Of a stretch of DNA of 7,091 nt, positions 1-6,552 are shown in pieces. The first letter of the stretch is position 1; each line of letters starts with the position of its first letter. Origin of the DNA: an uncultured Eubacteriales bacterium (GTDB lineage: Bacteria; Bacillota; Clostridia; Peptostreptococcales; Anaerovoracaceae); NCBI GenBank assembly GCA_902796875.1, contig CADBQT010000256.1:1-7091 (forward strand), read 5' to 3'. The notes under the pieces are model-generated. The model was not told the origin of the DNA. It ran no database searches and was given only the letters and a program-made list of their open reading frames with translations. The translations under genes and the position numbers were made by a program.

Positions 1-117
1 CGGGGCTGCATCATGTCGGGAAAACGGATCGACTACGAGCGCATCGCCCGGCTGACCCTGGATGAATTCCGGGCGGGAAAGATCGGCCGCATCACACTGG
101 AGACCCCCCGGGACTGA
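1..117 (+). CDS. rbgA: Ribosome biogenesis GTPase RbgA (YlqF), C-terminal end only
   Basis: The first 38 codons of frame 1 are open and end at TGA 115-117. The peptide contains YERIARLTLDEFRAGKIGRI near its end, which resembles the C-terminal helical tail of RbgA/YlqF, where a basic segment of the 'DDFRxGKxGRI' type closes the protein. RbgA is a circularly permuted GTPase that acts late in 50S subunit assembly in Gram-positive bacteria. The GTPase motifs lie upstream of the window, so the call rests on this tail and on the neighbour: rbgA (ylqF) directly upstream of rnhB is a well-known arrangement in Bacillota. The stop is 19 bp before the rnhB start, so the two are probably co-transcribed. 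Another YlqF/YawG-type GTPase is possible but less likely given the context. Confidence 0.75.
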   Translation, partial: RGCIMSGKRIDYERIARLTLDEFRAGKIGRITLETPRD

Positions 118-136
118 GGGAGCAGAGGAGACAGAC

Positions 137-853
137 ATGAAAAAGGAAGAGCGCCTTCGCCTTCAGCAGGAAAAACTGATCCGGATGAAGGAGCGGGAGG
201 ATGACCTCCACAGAAGAGGCCGCCGGTTCGTGGCCGGCGTGGACGAAGTGGGCCGGGGACCCCTGGCCGGCCCGGTGGTGGCCGCCGCCGTGGTCCTGCC
301 TCCGGATTTCGACGTTCCCGGCATCGACGATTCCAAGAAGCTGTCGGAAAAGCGCCGGGAAGCCCTCTTTGATGTGATCATGGAGCGGGCCGATGCGGTG
401 GGGATCGGACAGGTCTCCCCCCAGGTCATCGACGAGATCAACATTCTGGAGGCGACGAAACAGGCCATGAACCTTGCCCTGGAAGAAGCGGGCAAAGACC
501 TGGCCCGCCGCCAGGGAGAGGGGGCCGGTGATTCCATGCCCGGCGATCCCGCATTCGGCGCCCCCGCCATCGACTTCGTTCTCCTGGACGCCCTGACTTT
601 GGAGGGGCTTCCCATACCCCAGCAGGGTATCGTCAAGGGGGACGCCAACGTGCTTTGCATCGCCGCCGCATCCATCATCGCCAAGGTGACCCGGGACCGG
701 ATGATGGTGGCGTGGGACGAGGAGTATCCCGGGTACGCCTTTGCCAGCAACAAAGGCTACGGCACCAAAGCCCACTACGATGGCCTGAAAGCCCAGGGCA
801 TGTGCCCTATCCACCGCCGCACCTTCCTGAAGAACCTTCCCCAGAAAGGCTAA
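137..853 (+). CDS. rnhB: Ribonuclease HII
   Basis: This 238-residue protein is RNase HII, a cytoplasmic endonuclease that cuts the RNA strand of RNA-DNA hybrids and starts removal of single ribonucleotides from DNA. The four acidic metal ligands are visible: D36 and E37 in GVDEVGRG, D151 in LLDAL, and D169 in VKGD. The GRG motif (39-41) and Y208 in GYGT, which recognise the ribonucleotide junction, are present, as is AAASIIAKVTRDR (176-188). ATG 137 is chosen because GAGGAG lies 6 bp upstream (125-130) and the product then starts with a normal short N-terminal helix. An in-frame ATG at 62 would run into rbgA and lacks a good ribosome-binding site. About 23 residues (roughly 122-146, Gly/Ala/Pro-rich) are inserted before D151 compared with E. 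coli RnhB. The active site looks intact. Confidence 0.95.
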   Translation: MKKEERLRLQQEKLIRMKEREDDLHRRGRRFVAGVDEVGRGPLAGPVVAAAVVLPPDFDVPGIDDSKKLSEKRREALFDVIMERADAVGIGQVSPQVIDEINILEATKQAMNLALEEAGKDLARRQGEGAGDSMPGDPAFGAPAIDFVLLDALTLEGLPIPQQGIVKGDANVLCIAAASIIAKVTRDRMMVAWDEEYPGYAFASNKGYGTKAHYDGLKAQGMCPIHRRTFLKNLPQKG

Positions 854-857
854 TGGT

Positions 858-887
858 TTGACACGGCTCCCGTGCGAATGATAAAAT
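858..887 (+). promoter_or_regulatory. Sigma-A-type promoter for the fhs operon
   Basis: A perfect -35 box TTGACA (858-863) is followed after 18 bp by TAAAAT (882-887), a 5/6 match to TATAAT. TG at 879-880 gives an extended -10 (TGaTAAAAT). Transcription should start near 893-896, leaving a leader of about 45 nt before the fhs ATG at 940. The gap changes from GC-rich to AT-rich at the -10, as expected for a real promoter. It implies that the folate genes can be transcribed independently of rbgA-rnhB. The call is from sequence match only. Confidence 0.75.
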
Positions 888-892
888 TTATC
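862..892. promoter_or_regulatory. Two 13-nt dyads overlapping the fhs promoter (possible operator)
   Basis: CACGG-CTC-CCGTG (862-874) is a perfect 5-bp inverted repeat with a 3-nt centre. It begins at the end of the -35 box and fills much of the spacer. GATAAA-A-TTTATC (880-892) is a perfect 6-bp inverted repeat centred on A886 and contains the -10. Their centres are 18 bp apart. Dyads placed here would suit a repressor that blocks RNA polymerase, but the two sequences differ from each other, so they are not copies of one site. The second could be a chance result of AT-richness around a -10. No regulator is identified. Confidence 0.35.
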
Positions 893-939
893 CATTGATT
901 ACAGCCCAGCGCAGCGTGAGAAGAGGAGGAAAAAACGAG

Positions 940-2610
940 ATGAAAACGGACATTCAGATTGCCCAGGAAACGGAAGCGAAAAAGATCACCGAGATCGCTC
1001 AGATCGCCGGGATTGACGAGAAATATGTGGAACCCTACGGCAGCGATAAGGCGAAGATCGACTACAATCTCCTGCTGGATCGGGGAGACGACCCGGACGG
1101 CAAGGTGATCCTCGTGACCGCCATCTCTCCCACGCCCGCCGGTGAAGGCAAGACCACGACCACGGTAGGACTGGCCGACGCCATGACCCGGATCGGCAGG
1201 AAGACCATGGTCGCCCTGAGAGAGCCCTCCCTGGGACCGGTGTTCGGGATCAAAGGCGGAGCGGCCGGCGGCGGATACGCCCAGGTCATCCCCATGGAAG
1301 ACATCAACCTTCACTTTACCGGAGACATGCACGCCATCGGCGCAGCCAACAACCTCCTGGCCGCCATGCTGGACAACCATATACAGCAGGGGAACGCCCT
1401 GCGGATCGACCCCCGCCGGATCACCTGGAAACGGTGCGTGGACATGAACGACCGTCAGCTCCGGTTCATCACCAATGGACTGGGCGGCCGGGTCAACGGA
1501 ACCCCGCGGGAAGACGGATTCGACATTACCGTAGCCAGTGAGATCATGGCCATCCTTTGCCTTTCCAACAGCATTACGGATCTGAAGGAGCGGATCTCCC
1601 GGATCATCGTGGGCTACACTTACGACGAAGAGCCGGTGACCGCCGGACAGCTGAACGCCCAGGGGGCCATGACCGCCCTGCTCAAGGACGCCCTCAAGCC
1701 CAACCTGGTCCAGACCCTGGAGCACACGCCGGCCCTGATCCACGGCGGACCCTTCGCCAACATCGCTCACGGCTGCAACTCGGTCATGGCGACGAAGATG
1801 GCCAGAAAACTGGCGGACTACGTGGTCACCGAGGCGGGCTTCGGCGCTGACCTTGGGGCGGAGAAATTCCTGGACATCAAGTGCCGGGTAGCGGGGATCA
1901 AACCCTCGGCCGTGGTCATCGTGGCGACGGTCCGGGCCCTGAAGCACCACGGAGGCGTGGCCAAGGCGGATCTGGAAAAAGAAGATCTGAAGGCTCTCGA
2001 AGCGGGACTTCCCAACCTCCTCCAGCATGTGGAAAACATCACCGGCGTATATGGACTTCCGGCGGTGGTGGCCATCAACCGGTTCCCCTCGGATACGGAG
2101 GCCGAGCTGGCTCTGGTGGAAGAGAAGTGCCGGGCGCTGGGCGTCAACGTGGCCTTGAGCGAGGTCTGGGGCAAAGGCGGTGAAGGCGGCGTCGCCCTGG
2201 CGGAGGAAGTGGTCCGCCTTTGCGAGGAGCCGTCGGACTTCAACTACTCCTACGAACTGGACCTTTCCATCGAAGAGAAGATCAAGGCCATCGCCAAGAA
2301 GATCTACCACGCCAAGCACGTGATCATTCAGCCTCCGGCAATGAAGGAACTGAAGAAGCTGGAAGCCCTTGGTTTTGGGGATCTGCCCATCTGCATGGCC
2401 AAGACTCAGTACAGTTTCTCCGACGACCAGACCCTGCTGGGCGCGCCTCAGGGGTTCACCCTGAACGTGCGTGAGATCCGGGCCTCCGCCGGCGCGGGCT
2501 TCATCGTCTGCCTGACGGGGAACATCATGACTATGCCCGGACTGCCCAAGAAGCCGGCAGCGGAGAACATCGACGTAGACGAGCGGGGCGTGATCAGCGG
2601 CCTGTTCTAA
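940..2610 (+). CDS. fhs: Formate-tetrahydrofolate ligase (10-formyl-THF synthetase)
   Basis: This 556-residue protein matches the usual length of about 555-560 for bacterial formate-THF ligase, which makes 10-formyl-THF from formate, THF and ATP in the cytoplasm. The nucleotide-binding loop [11 protein letters not shown] spans residues 65-75. Both family signatures are present: [11 protein letters not shown] (103-113) and VASEIMAI (198-205). The substrate-region block [10 protein letters not shown] (94-103) is also intact. ATG 940 is chosen because AGGAGG (924-929) lies 10 nt upstream and the N-terminus then begins in the normal way ([10 protein letters not shown]). An in-frame TTG at 895 would sit at the predicted transcription start and is rejected. 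It is the first gene after the 858-887 promoter, and its stop is 11 bp from fchA. In acetogens and purine or amino-acid fermenters it opens the methyl branch of C1 metabolism. It also supplies formyl groups for purines and fMet. Confidence 0.97.
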   Translation: MKTDIQIAQETEAKKITEIAQIAGIDEKYVEPYGSDKAKIDYNLLLDRGDDPDGKVILVTAISPTPAGEGKTTTTVGLADAMTRIGRKTMVALREPSLGPVFGIKGGAAGGGYAQVIPMEDINLHFTGDMHAIGAANNLLAAMLDNHIQQGNALRIDPRRITWKRCVDMNDRQLRFITNGLGGRVNGTPREDGFDITVASEIMAILCLSNSITDLKERISRIIVGYTYDEEPVTAGQLNAQGAMTALLKDALKPNLVQTLEHTPALIHGGPFANIAHGCNSVMATKMARKLADYVVTEAGFGADLGAEKFLDIKCRVAGIKPSAVVIVATVRALKHHGGVAKADLEKEDLKALEAGLPNLLQHVENITGVYGLPAVVAINRFPSDTEAELALVEEKCRALGVNVALSEVWGKGGEGGVALAEEVVRLCEEPSDFNYSYELDLSIEEKIKAIAKKIYHAKHVIIQPPAMKELKKLEALGFGDLPICMAKTQYSFSDDQTLLGAPQGFTLNVREIRASAGAGFIVCLTGNIMTMPGLPKKPAAENIDVDERGVISGLF

Positions 2611-2621
2611 GGGGAAGAACT

Positions 2622-3266
2622 TTGACGAAATATACGGAACTGAACACAAAAGAATTGATCGCCCAGGTCGCCAGCAAGGCGCCCGTCCCGGGAGGCGGCA
2701 GTGTGGCCGCTCTGGTGGGAGCCCTCGGCGCGGCCCTGGGCAATATGGTAGCCTCCCTCACGGTGGGCAAAAAGAAATACGCCGACGTGGAAGAGGAGAT
2801 GGAAGAACTGATCGTGGAGATCCGGGAGATCCAGGCTCACCTTCTGGAACTGGTGGAAAAGGACATCGAGACTTTCGAGCCCCTGTCCAAACTCTACGGC
2901 ATCCATCCGGAGACGGCCAGGGAGAAGCGGGAGCACGAGATCGCCATGGAGAAGGCCCTTCACGATGCCTGTATGGTGCCCATGGACATCATCCGGGAAT
3001 GCGGCCGGGCCATCGAACTCTCCCAGGACTTTGCCACCAAGGGCAACCGGATCGCCGTCAGTGACGCGGCATCCAGCGCGGTCCTCTGCAAGGCGGCCAT
3101 GCAGGCGGCCTCCCTCAACGTCTACATCAACACCAACATGATGAAGAACAAGGGGGATGCGGAGAAGCTGAACAACCGGTGCGCCTCCTACATCGTCTAC
3201 TACAGCGGACTGGCGGACGGCGTATTCGGCTACACGGCAAACAAACTGATGAACACCGTCCTGTAA
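2622..3266 (+). CDS. fchA: Methenyltetrahydrofolate cyclohydrolase, FTCD_C (cyclodeaminase/cyclohydrolase) family
   Basis: This 214-residue protein belongs to the formiminotransferase-cyclodeaminase C-terminal family, an all-helical cytoplasmic fold. The hallmark N-terminal block is PVPGGGSVAALVGALGAAL (21-39). Further conserved blocks are the acidic residue in VEKDIETF (79-85), GNRIAVSDAASSA (141-153) and NVYINT (166-171). The length fits the single-domain FchA of clostridia, with no fused formiminotransferase. Family members either interconvert 10-formyl-THF and 5,10-methenyl-THF (FchA) or release ammonia from 5-formimino-THF. Position between fhs and folD favours the cyclohydrolase role, and no histidine- or purine-degradation genes are adjacent. 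The start is TTG 2622, since no ATG or GTG gives the full conserved N-terminus. GGGGAAG (2611-2617) lies 4 nt upstream, directly after the fhs stop, which suggests co-translation. folD follows after 20 bp. Confidence 0.88.
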   Translation: MTKYTELNTKELIAQVASKAPVPGGGSVAALVGALGAALGNMVASLTVGKKKYADVEEEMEELIVEIREIQAHLLELVEKDIETFEPLSKLYGIHPETAREKREHEIAMEKALHDACMVPMDIIRECGRAIELSQDFATKGNRIAVSDAASSAVLCKAAMQAASLNVYINTNMMKNKGDAEKLNNRCASYIVYYSGLADGVFGYTANKLMNTVL

Positions 3267-3286
3267 GGACGGGAAAAGGATAAGAT

Positions 3287-4147
3287 ATGGCGATTGTGAT
3301 CAAAGGAAAGGAAGTGGCCGACCGGCTGACGGAAGAGGCCCTTGCCCGGGTGGAAAGGCTTAAGTCCTCCGGGATCCAGCCTGCCCTGGCCATCCTTCGG
3401 GTGGGAAACAAACCCGGGGATCTGGCCTATGAGCGGGCGGCCATGAAGCGGGCGGAAAAGACCGGCGTCGACGTGCGGCAGGTCGTCCTGGAGGAGGACG
3501 TCTCCCAGGAAAAGCTTCTGGAAGAGATCGATAAGCTGAACCGGGACGAGTCCATCCACGGGGTGCTCATCTTCCGGCCGTTGCCGGAACAGATCGACGA
3601 AGCCTTTGTCTGCGATCAGCTGGCGCCGGAAAAGGACGTGGACGGGATCACCTCCGGGTCCATGGCCGGCGTGTTCATGGGGACCGAGCAGGGATTTCCT
3701 CCCTGTACGGCGGAGGCCTGTATGGCTATTTTGGACTACTACGGCATCGACCTGAAGGGAAAGAAGGTCACGGTCATGGGCAGGAGCCTGGTGATCGGCA
3801 AGCCTGCAGCCATGATGGCCATGAAGAGAAACGGCACGGTGACCGTGCTCCACAGCCGGACGAGGGAAGACGATTTCCGCAGGGCCGGCCAGAATGCGGA
3901 CGTGGTCATCACCGCCATGGGCAGAGCGAAAATGGTAGGACCCGATCTTCTGGGTGAGGATCAGGTCATTTTGGATGTAGGGATAAATGAGGATGAAAAC
4001 GGAGATCTTTGCGGCGATGTGGATTTCGCGGGAGCGGAGCCCAATGCGGCGATGATCACCCCCGTACCCGGCGGCGTGGGCAGCGTGACCACAGCGATCC
4101 TGATGGATCACGTTCTTGCCGCCGCAGAGAAAAAAGGAAGGGTCTGA
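3287..4147 (+). CDS. folD: Methylenetetrahydrofolate dehydrogenase, FolD family, predicted without cyclohydrolase activity
   Basis: This 286-residue protein has the full length of bacterial FolD and its two-domain layout. The N-terminal catalytic domain has Y48 and KDVDG (116-120), with D119 matching human D125. The Rossmann domain has GRSLVIGKP (165-173), and the closing motif is TPVPGGVG (258-265). FolD interconverts methylene- and methenyl-THF with NAD(P), and in most bacteria also hydrolyses methenyl- to 10-formyl-THF. Gapless alignment to the E. coli segment around Y50-K54 puts A52 at the catalytic Lys (Y48-E-R-A-A52). In the usual VQLPLP block this protein reads IFRPLP, so F96 replaces the Gln (human Q100). 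PCTP reads PCTA. I infer a dehydrogenase with little or no cyclohydrolase activity, complemented by the adjacent fchA. ATG 3287 has AAAAGGA (3274-3280) upstream. The stop overlaps the next start by 1 nt. Preference for NAD or NADP cannot be read with confidence. Confidence 0.93.
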   Translation: MAIVIKGKEVADRLTEEALARVERLKSSGIQPALAILRVGNKPGDLAYERAAMKRAEKTGVDVRQVVLEEDVSQEKLLEEIDKLNRDESIHGVLIFRPLPEQIDEAFVCDQLAPEKDVDGITSGSMAGVFMGTEQGFPPCTAEACMAILDYYGIDLKGKKVTVMGRSLVIGKPAAMMAMKRNGTVTVLHSRTREDDFRRAGQNADVVITAMGRAKMVGPDLLGEDQVILDVGINEDENGDLCGDVDFAGAEPNAAMITPVPGGVGSVTTAILMDHVLAAAEKKGRV

Positions 4148-6381
4148 TGAACAGGGATCGATCGCAGAAGAAAAAACATATCCTCCGCTGGAGGATCCTG
4201 TGCATAACGGCGGCGCTGATTCTGGGGATCACGGTGGTTCCCGTGACGGCTTTCGGCGCACCTCAGTCCGGGGAACCTGATGAAGTGACCACGGTGGCTT
4301 CGTCCGTGGCGGAGGCCACGACGGCTCCATCCATGACCGGTGCTTCCGCGGCCCAGACCACGGTGGCCCCGACCAAAGGCGGGGATGGCCAAGGGGAGAC
4401 CCGGTCGAGCGACAGCCCGGAGAACGCCGGGGATCAGACCACGAACAACAGCGACAAGACGGAAGGGGAGGCCACCGAGGTGCCCGATGATCCGGAAGGG
4501 GACAGCAGCGGCGATCCCTCCGGCATTCTGGATACCGACGGGATCCACACCCCCATAGGGGCGATGCCGGGAACCAAGGCCGCCCAGAAGGCGGAGATGA
4601 AGATCCAGAACTCTCTGCCGGAGCGGTACGATTCCCGGGAGGAATCCTGGTTTGCCGGGATCGGGCCCAGGGAGCAGGACGACACCGGCCTTTGCTGGGC
4701 TATCGCCGTGACCACGGCGGCCCGGATCTCCTACGCCAAAGCCAAAGGCAAATCCTTTGCCCTTTCTCCGGTCCATCTGGGCTACTTTACCTATAACCGG
4801 GGCAATGATCCCCTGGGCAACACGGGGAAGGATAAGAACATCATCCTTTCCGGCGATGCATACGATGAGATCGGCGGAGACCTGAGATATACCCTCCAGG
4901 CCCTGGCCAACCAGACGGGTCTGGCCAAGGAGAGTCTGGTGCCTTTCTCCCGCACCGGCGAAGAACTTTCCCGCTCCCTGGAATACAATACGGCCGTGAC
5001 GGCCCGGAACGTGGAGATCCTGGAGACGGAGCCGGAGATCAAACGGGCGATCCAGGAAAACGGCAGCGCAGTCGTCGCCGTGGAGTCCCTGTACCAGCTG
5101 GAGAACACCGCCACCTGGCAGGGCAAGACGGTGACCGCCGTGTACAGCCCTCCCGACGGCGAGGACGCCCAGCGCCATGCGGCGCCGGACCACTCCCTGG
5201 TCATCGTGGGATGGGACGACAACTTCAGCAGGACCCTGTTCAAAAAAGGCGCCCAGCCCTCCCGGGATGGGGCGTGGATCGTCATGGACAGCGAGGGGAC
5301 CAACTTCCGGGATAAGGGCTACTACTACCTTTCCTACGATGAGCCTCTCTACGATACCATCACCATCGATTCCCAGAGCGCGTCGGACTACGACAGCGTT
5401 TACGAATGGGACGGCAACGCCTACGACAGCGCCCGGAGCATCGTGGCCGGCGGGAAGATGGCCAACTTCTTCCCCGTCGCAGAAGATGCCACCAGCATGA
5501 TCTTAAAGTCGGTGGGCTTCACCACCTGGAACAACGCCAAGCGGCCCAACCAGTACGACGCCCTGCCCTACACCATTCAGGTCTATACCAACGTGTCCGG
5601 TGTGAAGGATCTGGACGAGGATCATCTGGCCGGCAGCGTCCACATGACGGCGGCCAAGCCCGGCTTCCACACGGTGGACCTTCCCAAGGAGATCAAGCTC
5701 AAGGCGGGCACCACTTTCGCCGTGGTGGTCAGCCTGGACAAGATGACCGGACTCTTCGGCGTGGAAAAGGCCAAGACCTTCCCGGACATCCTGGAGTTCC
5801 GCAGCGGTACGGCGGCGGGACAGAGCTTTGCCTATGATCCCACGGACGAGACCTGGACCGATCTGGGCAAAGGGACGGATCCGTCCTGCGCCAGGATCAA
5901 AGCCTTTGCCGTAGACGGCGAGCGGGATCTGTCCAAATCCAAGGTCACCCTGGAATACGAGGAGACCGAGTGGACGGGAACGGAGAGACGGCCCAAGGTC
6001 ACCGTCCGGTTCAACAGCCGGATCCTGGTCCCCGGAAGAGACTACGACGTGGTCTATATGGACAACATCGAGCCGGGAACGGCCACGGTCCTGGTGGAGG
6101 GCAAAGGCAAGTTTACCGGCGGCATGCAGGCATCCTTCCGGATCCTGGAGGACGATCCTCCGTTGACTACGGAAAAGACCACGGCGGAAACCACCGGGGC
6201 CCCCGCCCCCACGGATCCCACTCAGACTCCGGAGACCTCATCCATGCCCCCCGGCTCAGAGGCGGGAAGGGCGGATTCTGAAGCGGGCACGGGAGACCGG
6301 CAGAGCCTGGTCCCGGCCGGCGCCCTGCTTTTGGGATCCTCTGCGGTACTGGCCCTCATGGCGGCCAGACGGAGAGCCTGA
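4147..6381 (+). CDS. Secreted papain-like (C1) cysteine peptidase with lectin-like and Ig-like domains
   Basis: This 744-residue exported protein has a signal peptide (basic 1-16, hydrophobic 17-34, cleavage probably after A35 or A38), a Thr/Ser/Asp/Gly-rich stalk (about 40-150), a C1A-like peptidase domain (about 155-400), a lectin-like domain of the kind that follows such peptidases in clostridia (about 410-590), and an Ig-like repeat (about 597-667, ending in a GKGKFTGGMQASFRI-type strand). A second Thr/Pro-rich stalk (671-718) and a hydrophobic segment (720-739) ending in RRRA complete it. The oxyanion Gln Q177, nucleophile C183 (GLCWA) and H349 (DHSLVIVGW) are present. The third catalytic residue, normally Asn in 'KNSWG', is D381 in VMDSEG, and the conserved Trp is E383. 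Activity is therefore uncertain. No LPxTG is seen, so membrane anchoring is likelier than sortase attachment. ATG 4147 overlaps the folD stop (TGATG), implying translational coupling. Natural substrate unknown. Confidence 0.87.
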   Translation: MNRDRSQKKKHILRWRILCITAALILGITVVPVTAFGAPQSGEPDEVTTVASSVAEATTAPSMTGASAAQTTVAPTKGGDGQGETRSSDSPENAGDQTTNNSDKTEGEATEVPDDPEGDSSGDPSGILDTDGIHTPIGAMPGTKAAQKAEMKIQNSLPERYDSREESWFAGIGPREQDDTGLCWAIAVTTAARISYAKAKGKSFALSPVHLGYFTYNRGNDPLGNTGKDKNIILSGDAYDEIGGDLRYTLQALANQTGLAKESLVPFSRTGEELSRSLEYNTAVTARNVEILETEPEIKRAIQENGSAVVAVESLYQLENTATWQGKTVTAVYSPPDGEDAQRHAAPDHSLVIVGWDDNFSRTLFKKGAQPSRDGAWIVMDSEGTNFRDKGYYYLSYDEPLYDTITIDSQSASDYDSVYEWDGNAYDSARSIVAGGKMANFFPVAEDATSMILKSVGFTTWNNAKRPNQYDALPYTIQVYTNVSGVKDLDEDHLAGSVHMTAAKPGFHTVDLPKEIKLKAGTTFAVVVSLDKMTGLFGVEKAKTFPDILEFRSGTAAGQSFAYDPTDETWTDLGKGTDPSCARIKAFAVDGERDLSKSKVTLEYEETEWTGTERRPKVTVRFNSRILVPGRDYDVVYMDNIEPGTATVLVEGKGKFTGGMQASFRILEDDPPLTTEKTTAETTGAPAPTDPTQTPETSSMPPGSEAGRADSEAGTGDRQSLVPAGALLLGSSAVLALMAARRRA

Positions 6382-6407
6382 GGAAGAGCCAGACGGAGAG
6401 CCTGAGG
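6364..6407 (+). repeat. Tandem 20-bp direct repeat (24-bp period) spanning a stop codon
   Basis: The 20-bp unit GCCAGACGGAGAGCCTGAGG occurs at 6364-6383 and again, identically, at 6388-6407, with 4 bp between. The first copy encodes the last residues (A-R-R-R-A) and TGA stop of the peptidase gene. The 24-bp period keeps frame, so the second copy repeats the same basic tail and stop (TGA 6403-6405) just downstream. This looks like a recent slippage or duplication event. It is untranslated unless the first TGA is read through. Confidence 0.9.
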
Positions 6408-6414
6408 CAAGATA

Positions 6415-6446
6415 ACACCCCCCTCTTTCGAGGGTTGTAAATTTCC
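6415..6446 (+). terminator. Weak hairpin, possible terminator of the fhs-peptidase operon
   Basis: CCCTC (6421-6425) pairs with GAGGG (6430-6434) around a TTTC loop. ACA (6415-6417) and TGT (6436-6438) could extend the stem across a small internal loop. The downstream tract TTGTAAATTT is only partly T-rich, so this is not a canonical intrinsic terminator. Its place 34 bp after the last stop of the operon is what supports it. Confidence 0.35.
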
Positions 6447-6455
6447 ATAGAACCA

Positions 6456-6520
6456 CCAAAAAATCCAGAAATGTAATATTTCGCAGGGAATTTTACAGAA
6501 ATGGATTTTTTTGGTTTTTT
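6456..6520 (+). repeat. Imperfect inverted repeat followed by a T tract in the AT-rich gap
   Basis: CCAAAAAATCCA (6456-6467) is the reverse complement of TGGATTTTTTTGG (6502-6514) apart from one extra T, with 34 bp between the arms. A nested GAAAT/ATTTC pair (6468-6472 and 6478-6482) sits in the loop. Six T residues (6515-6520) follow the right arm, so on the + strand it could act as a second, AT-rich terminator. The T-rich right arm also lies just upstream of the next -35 box and could serve as an UP element. Low sequence complexity lowers confidence that the pairing is functional. Confidence 0.4.
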
Positions 6521-6523
6521 CAA

Positions 6524-6552
6524 TTTACAAAAGATGGAACGAATGTTATAAT
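6524..6552 (+). promoter_or_regulatory. Sigma-A-type promoter for the CHAP-domain gene
   Basis: TTTACA (6524-6529) is followed after exactly 17 bp by a perfect TATAAT (6547-6552). TG at 6544-6545 gives an extended -10. T-rich DNA (6506-6520) precedes the -35. The predicted start near 6559 leaves a leader of about 60 nt before ATG 6619. That leader contains a 5-bp inverted repeat (TGGAA 6579-6583 with TTCCA 6594-6598) and is too short for known large riboswitches. The CHAP gene is thus a separate transcription unit. Confidence 0.85.

Noticed and set aside
62..136. An upstream in-frame ATG that would extend RNase HII by 25 residues.
   Set aside because: It would overlap rbgA by 56 bp, has no good ribosome-binding site, and the added residues are not RnhB-like. 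ATG 137 has GAGGAG at proper spacing.
895..939. An in-frame TTG that would extend Fhs by 15 residues.
   Set aside because: It falls at the predicted transcription start, so no ribosome-binding site would be on the mRNA. ATG 940 has AGGAGG and the normal Fhs N-terminus.
850..2649. A long open frame of about 600 codons on the minus strand opposite fhs.
   Set aside because: It mirrors the fhs reading frame. GC-rich genes commonly leave the complementary frame open. The product is His/Asp/Gly-rich low-complexity sequence with no recognisable domain, and fhs is unambiguous on the + strand.
3230..4111. A 293-codon minus-strand frame opposite folD.
   Set aside because: It is a shadow of folD with no family resemblance and no ribosome-binding site that stands out.
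4009..4146. An upstream start extending the peptidase by 46 residues into folD.
   Set aside because: The extension is an out-of-frame reading of the conserved folD 3' end, and it would bury the signal peptide that begins cleanly at ATG 4147.
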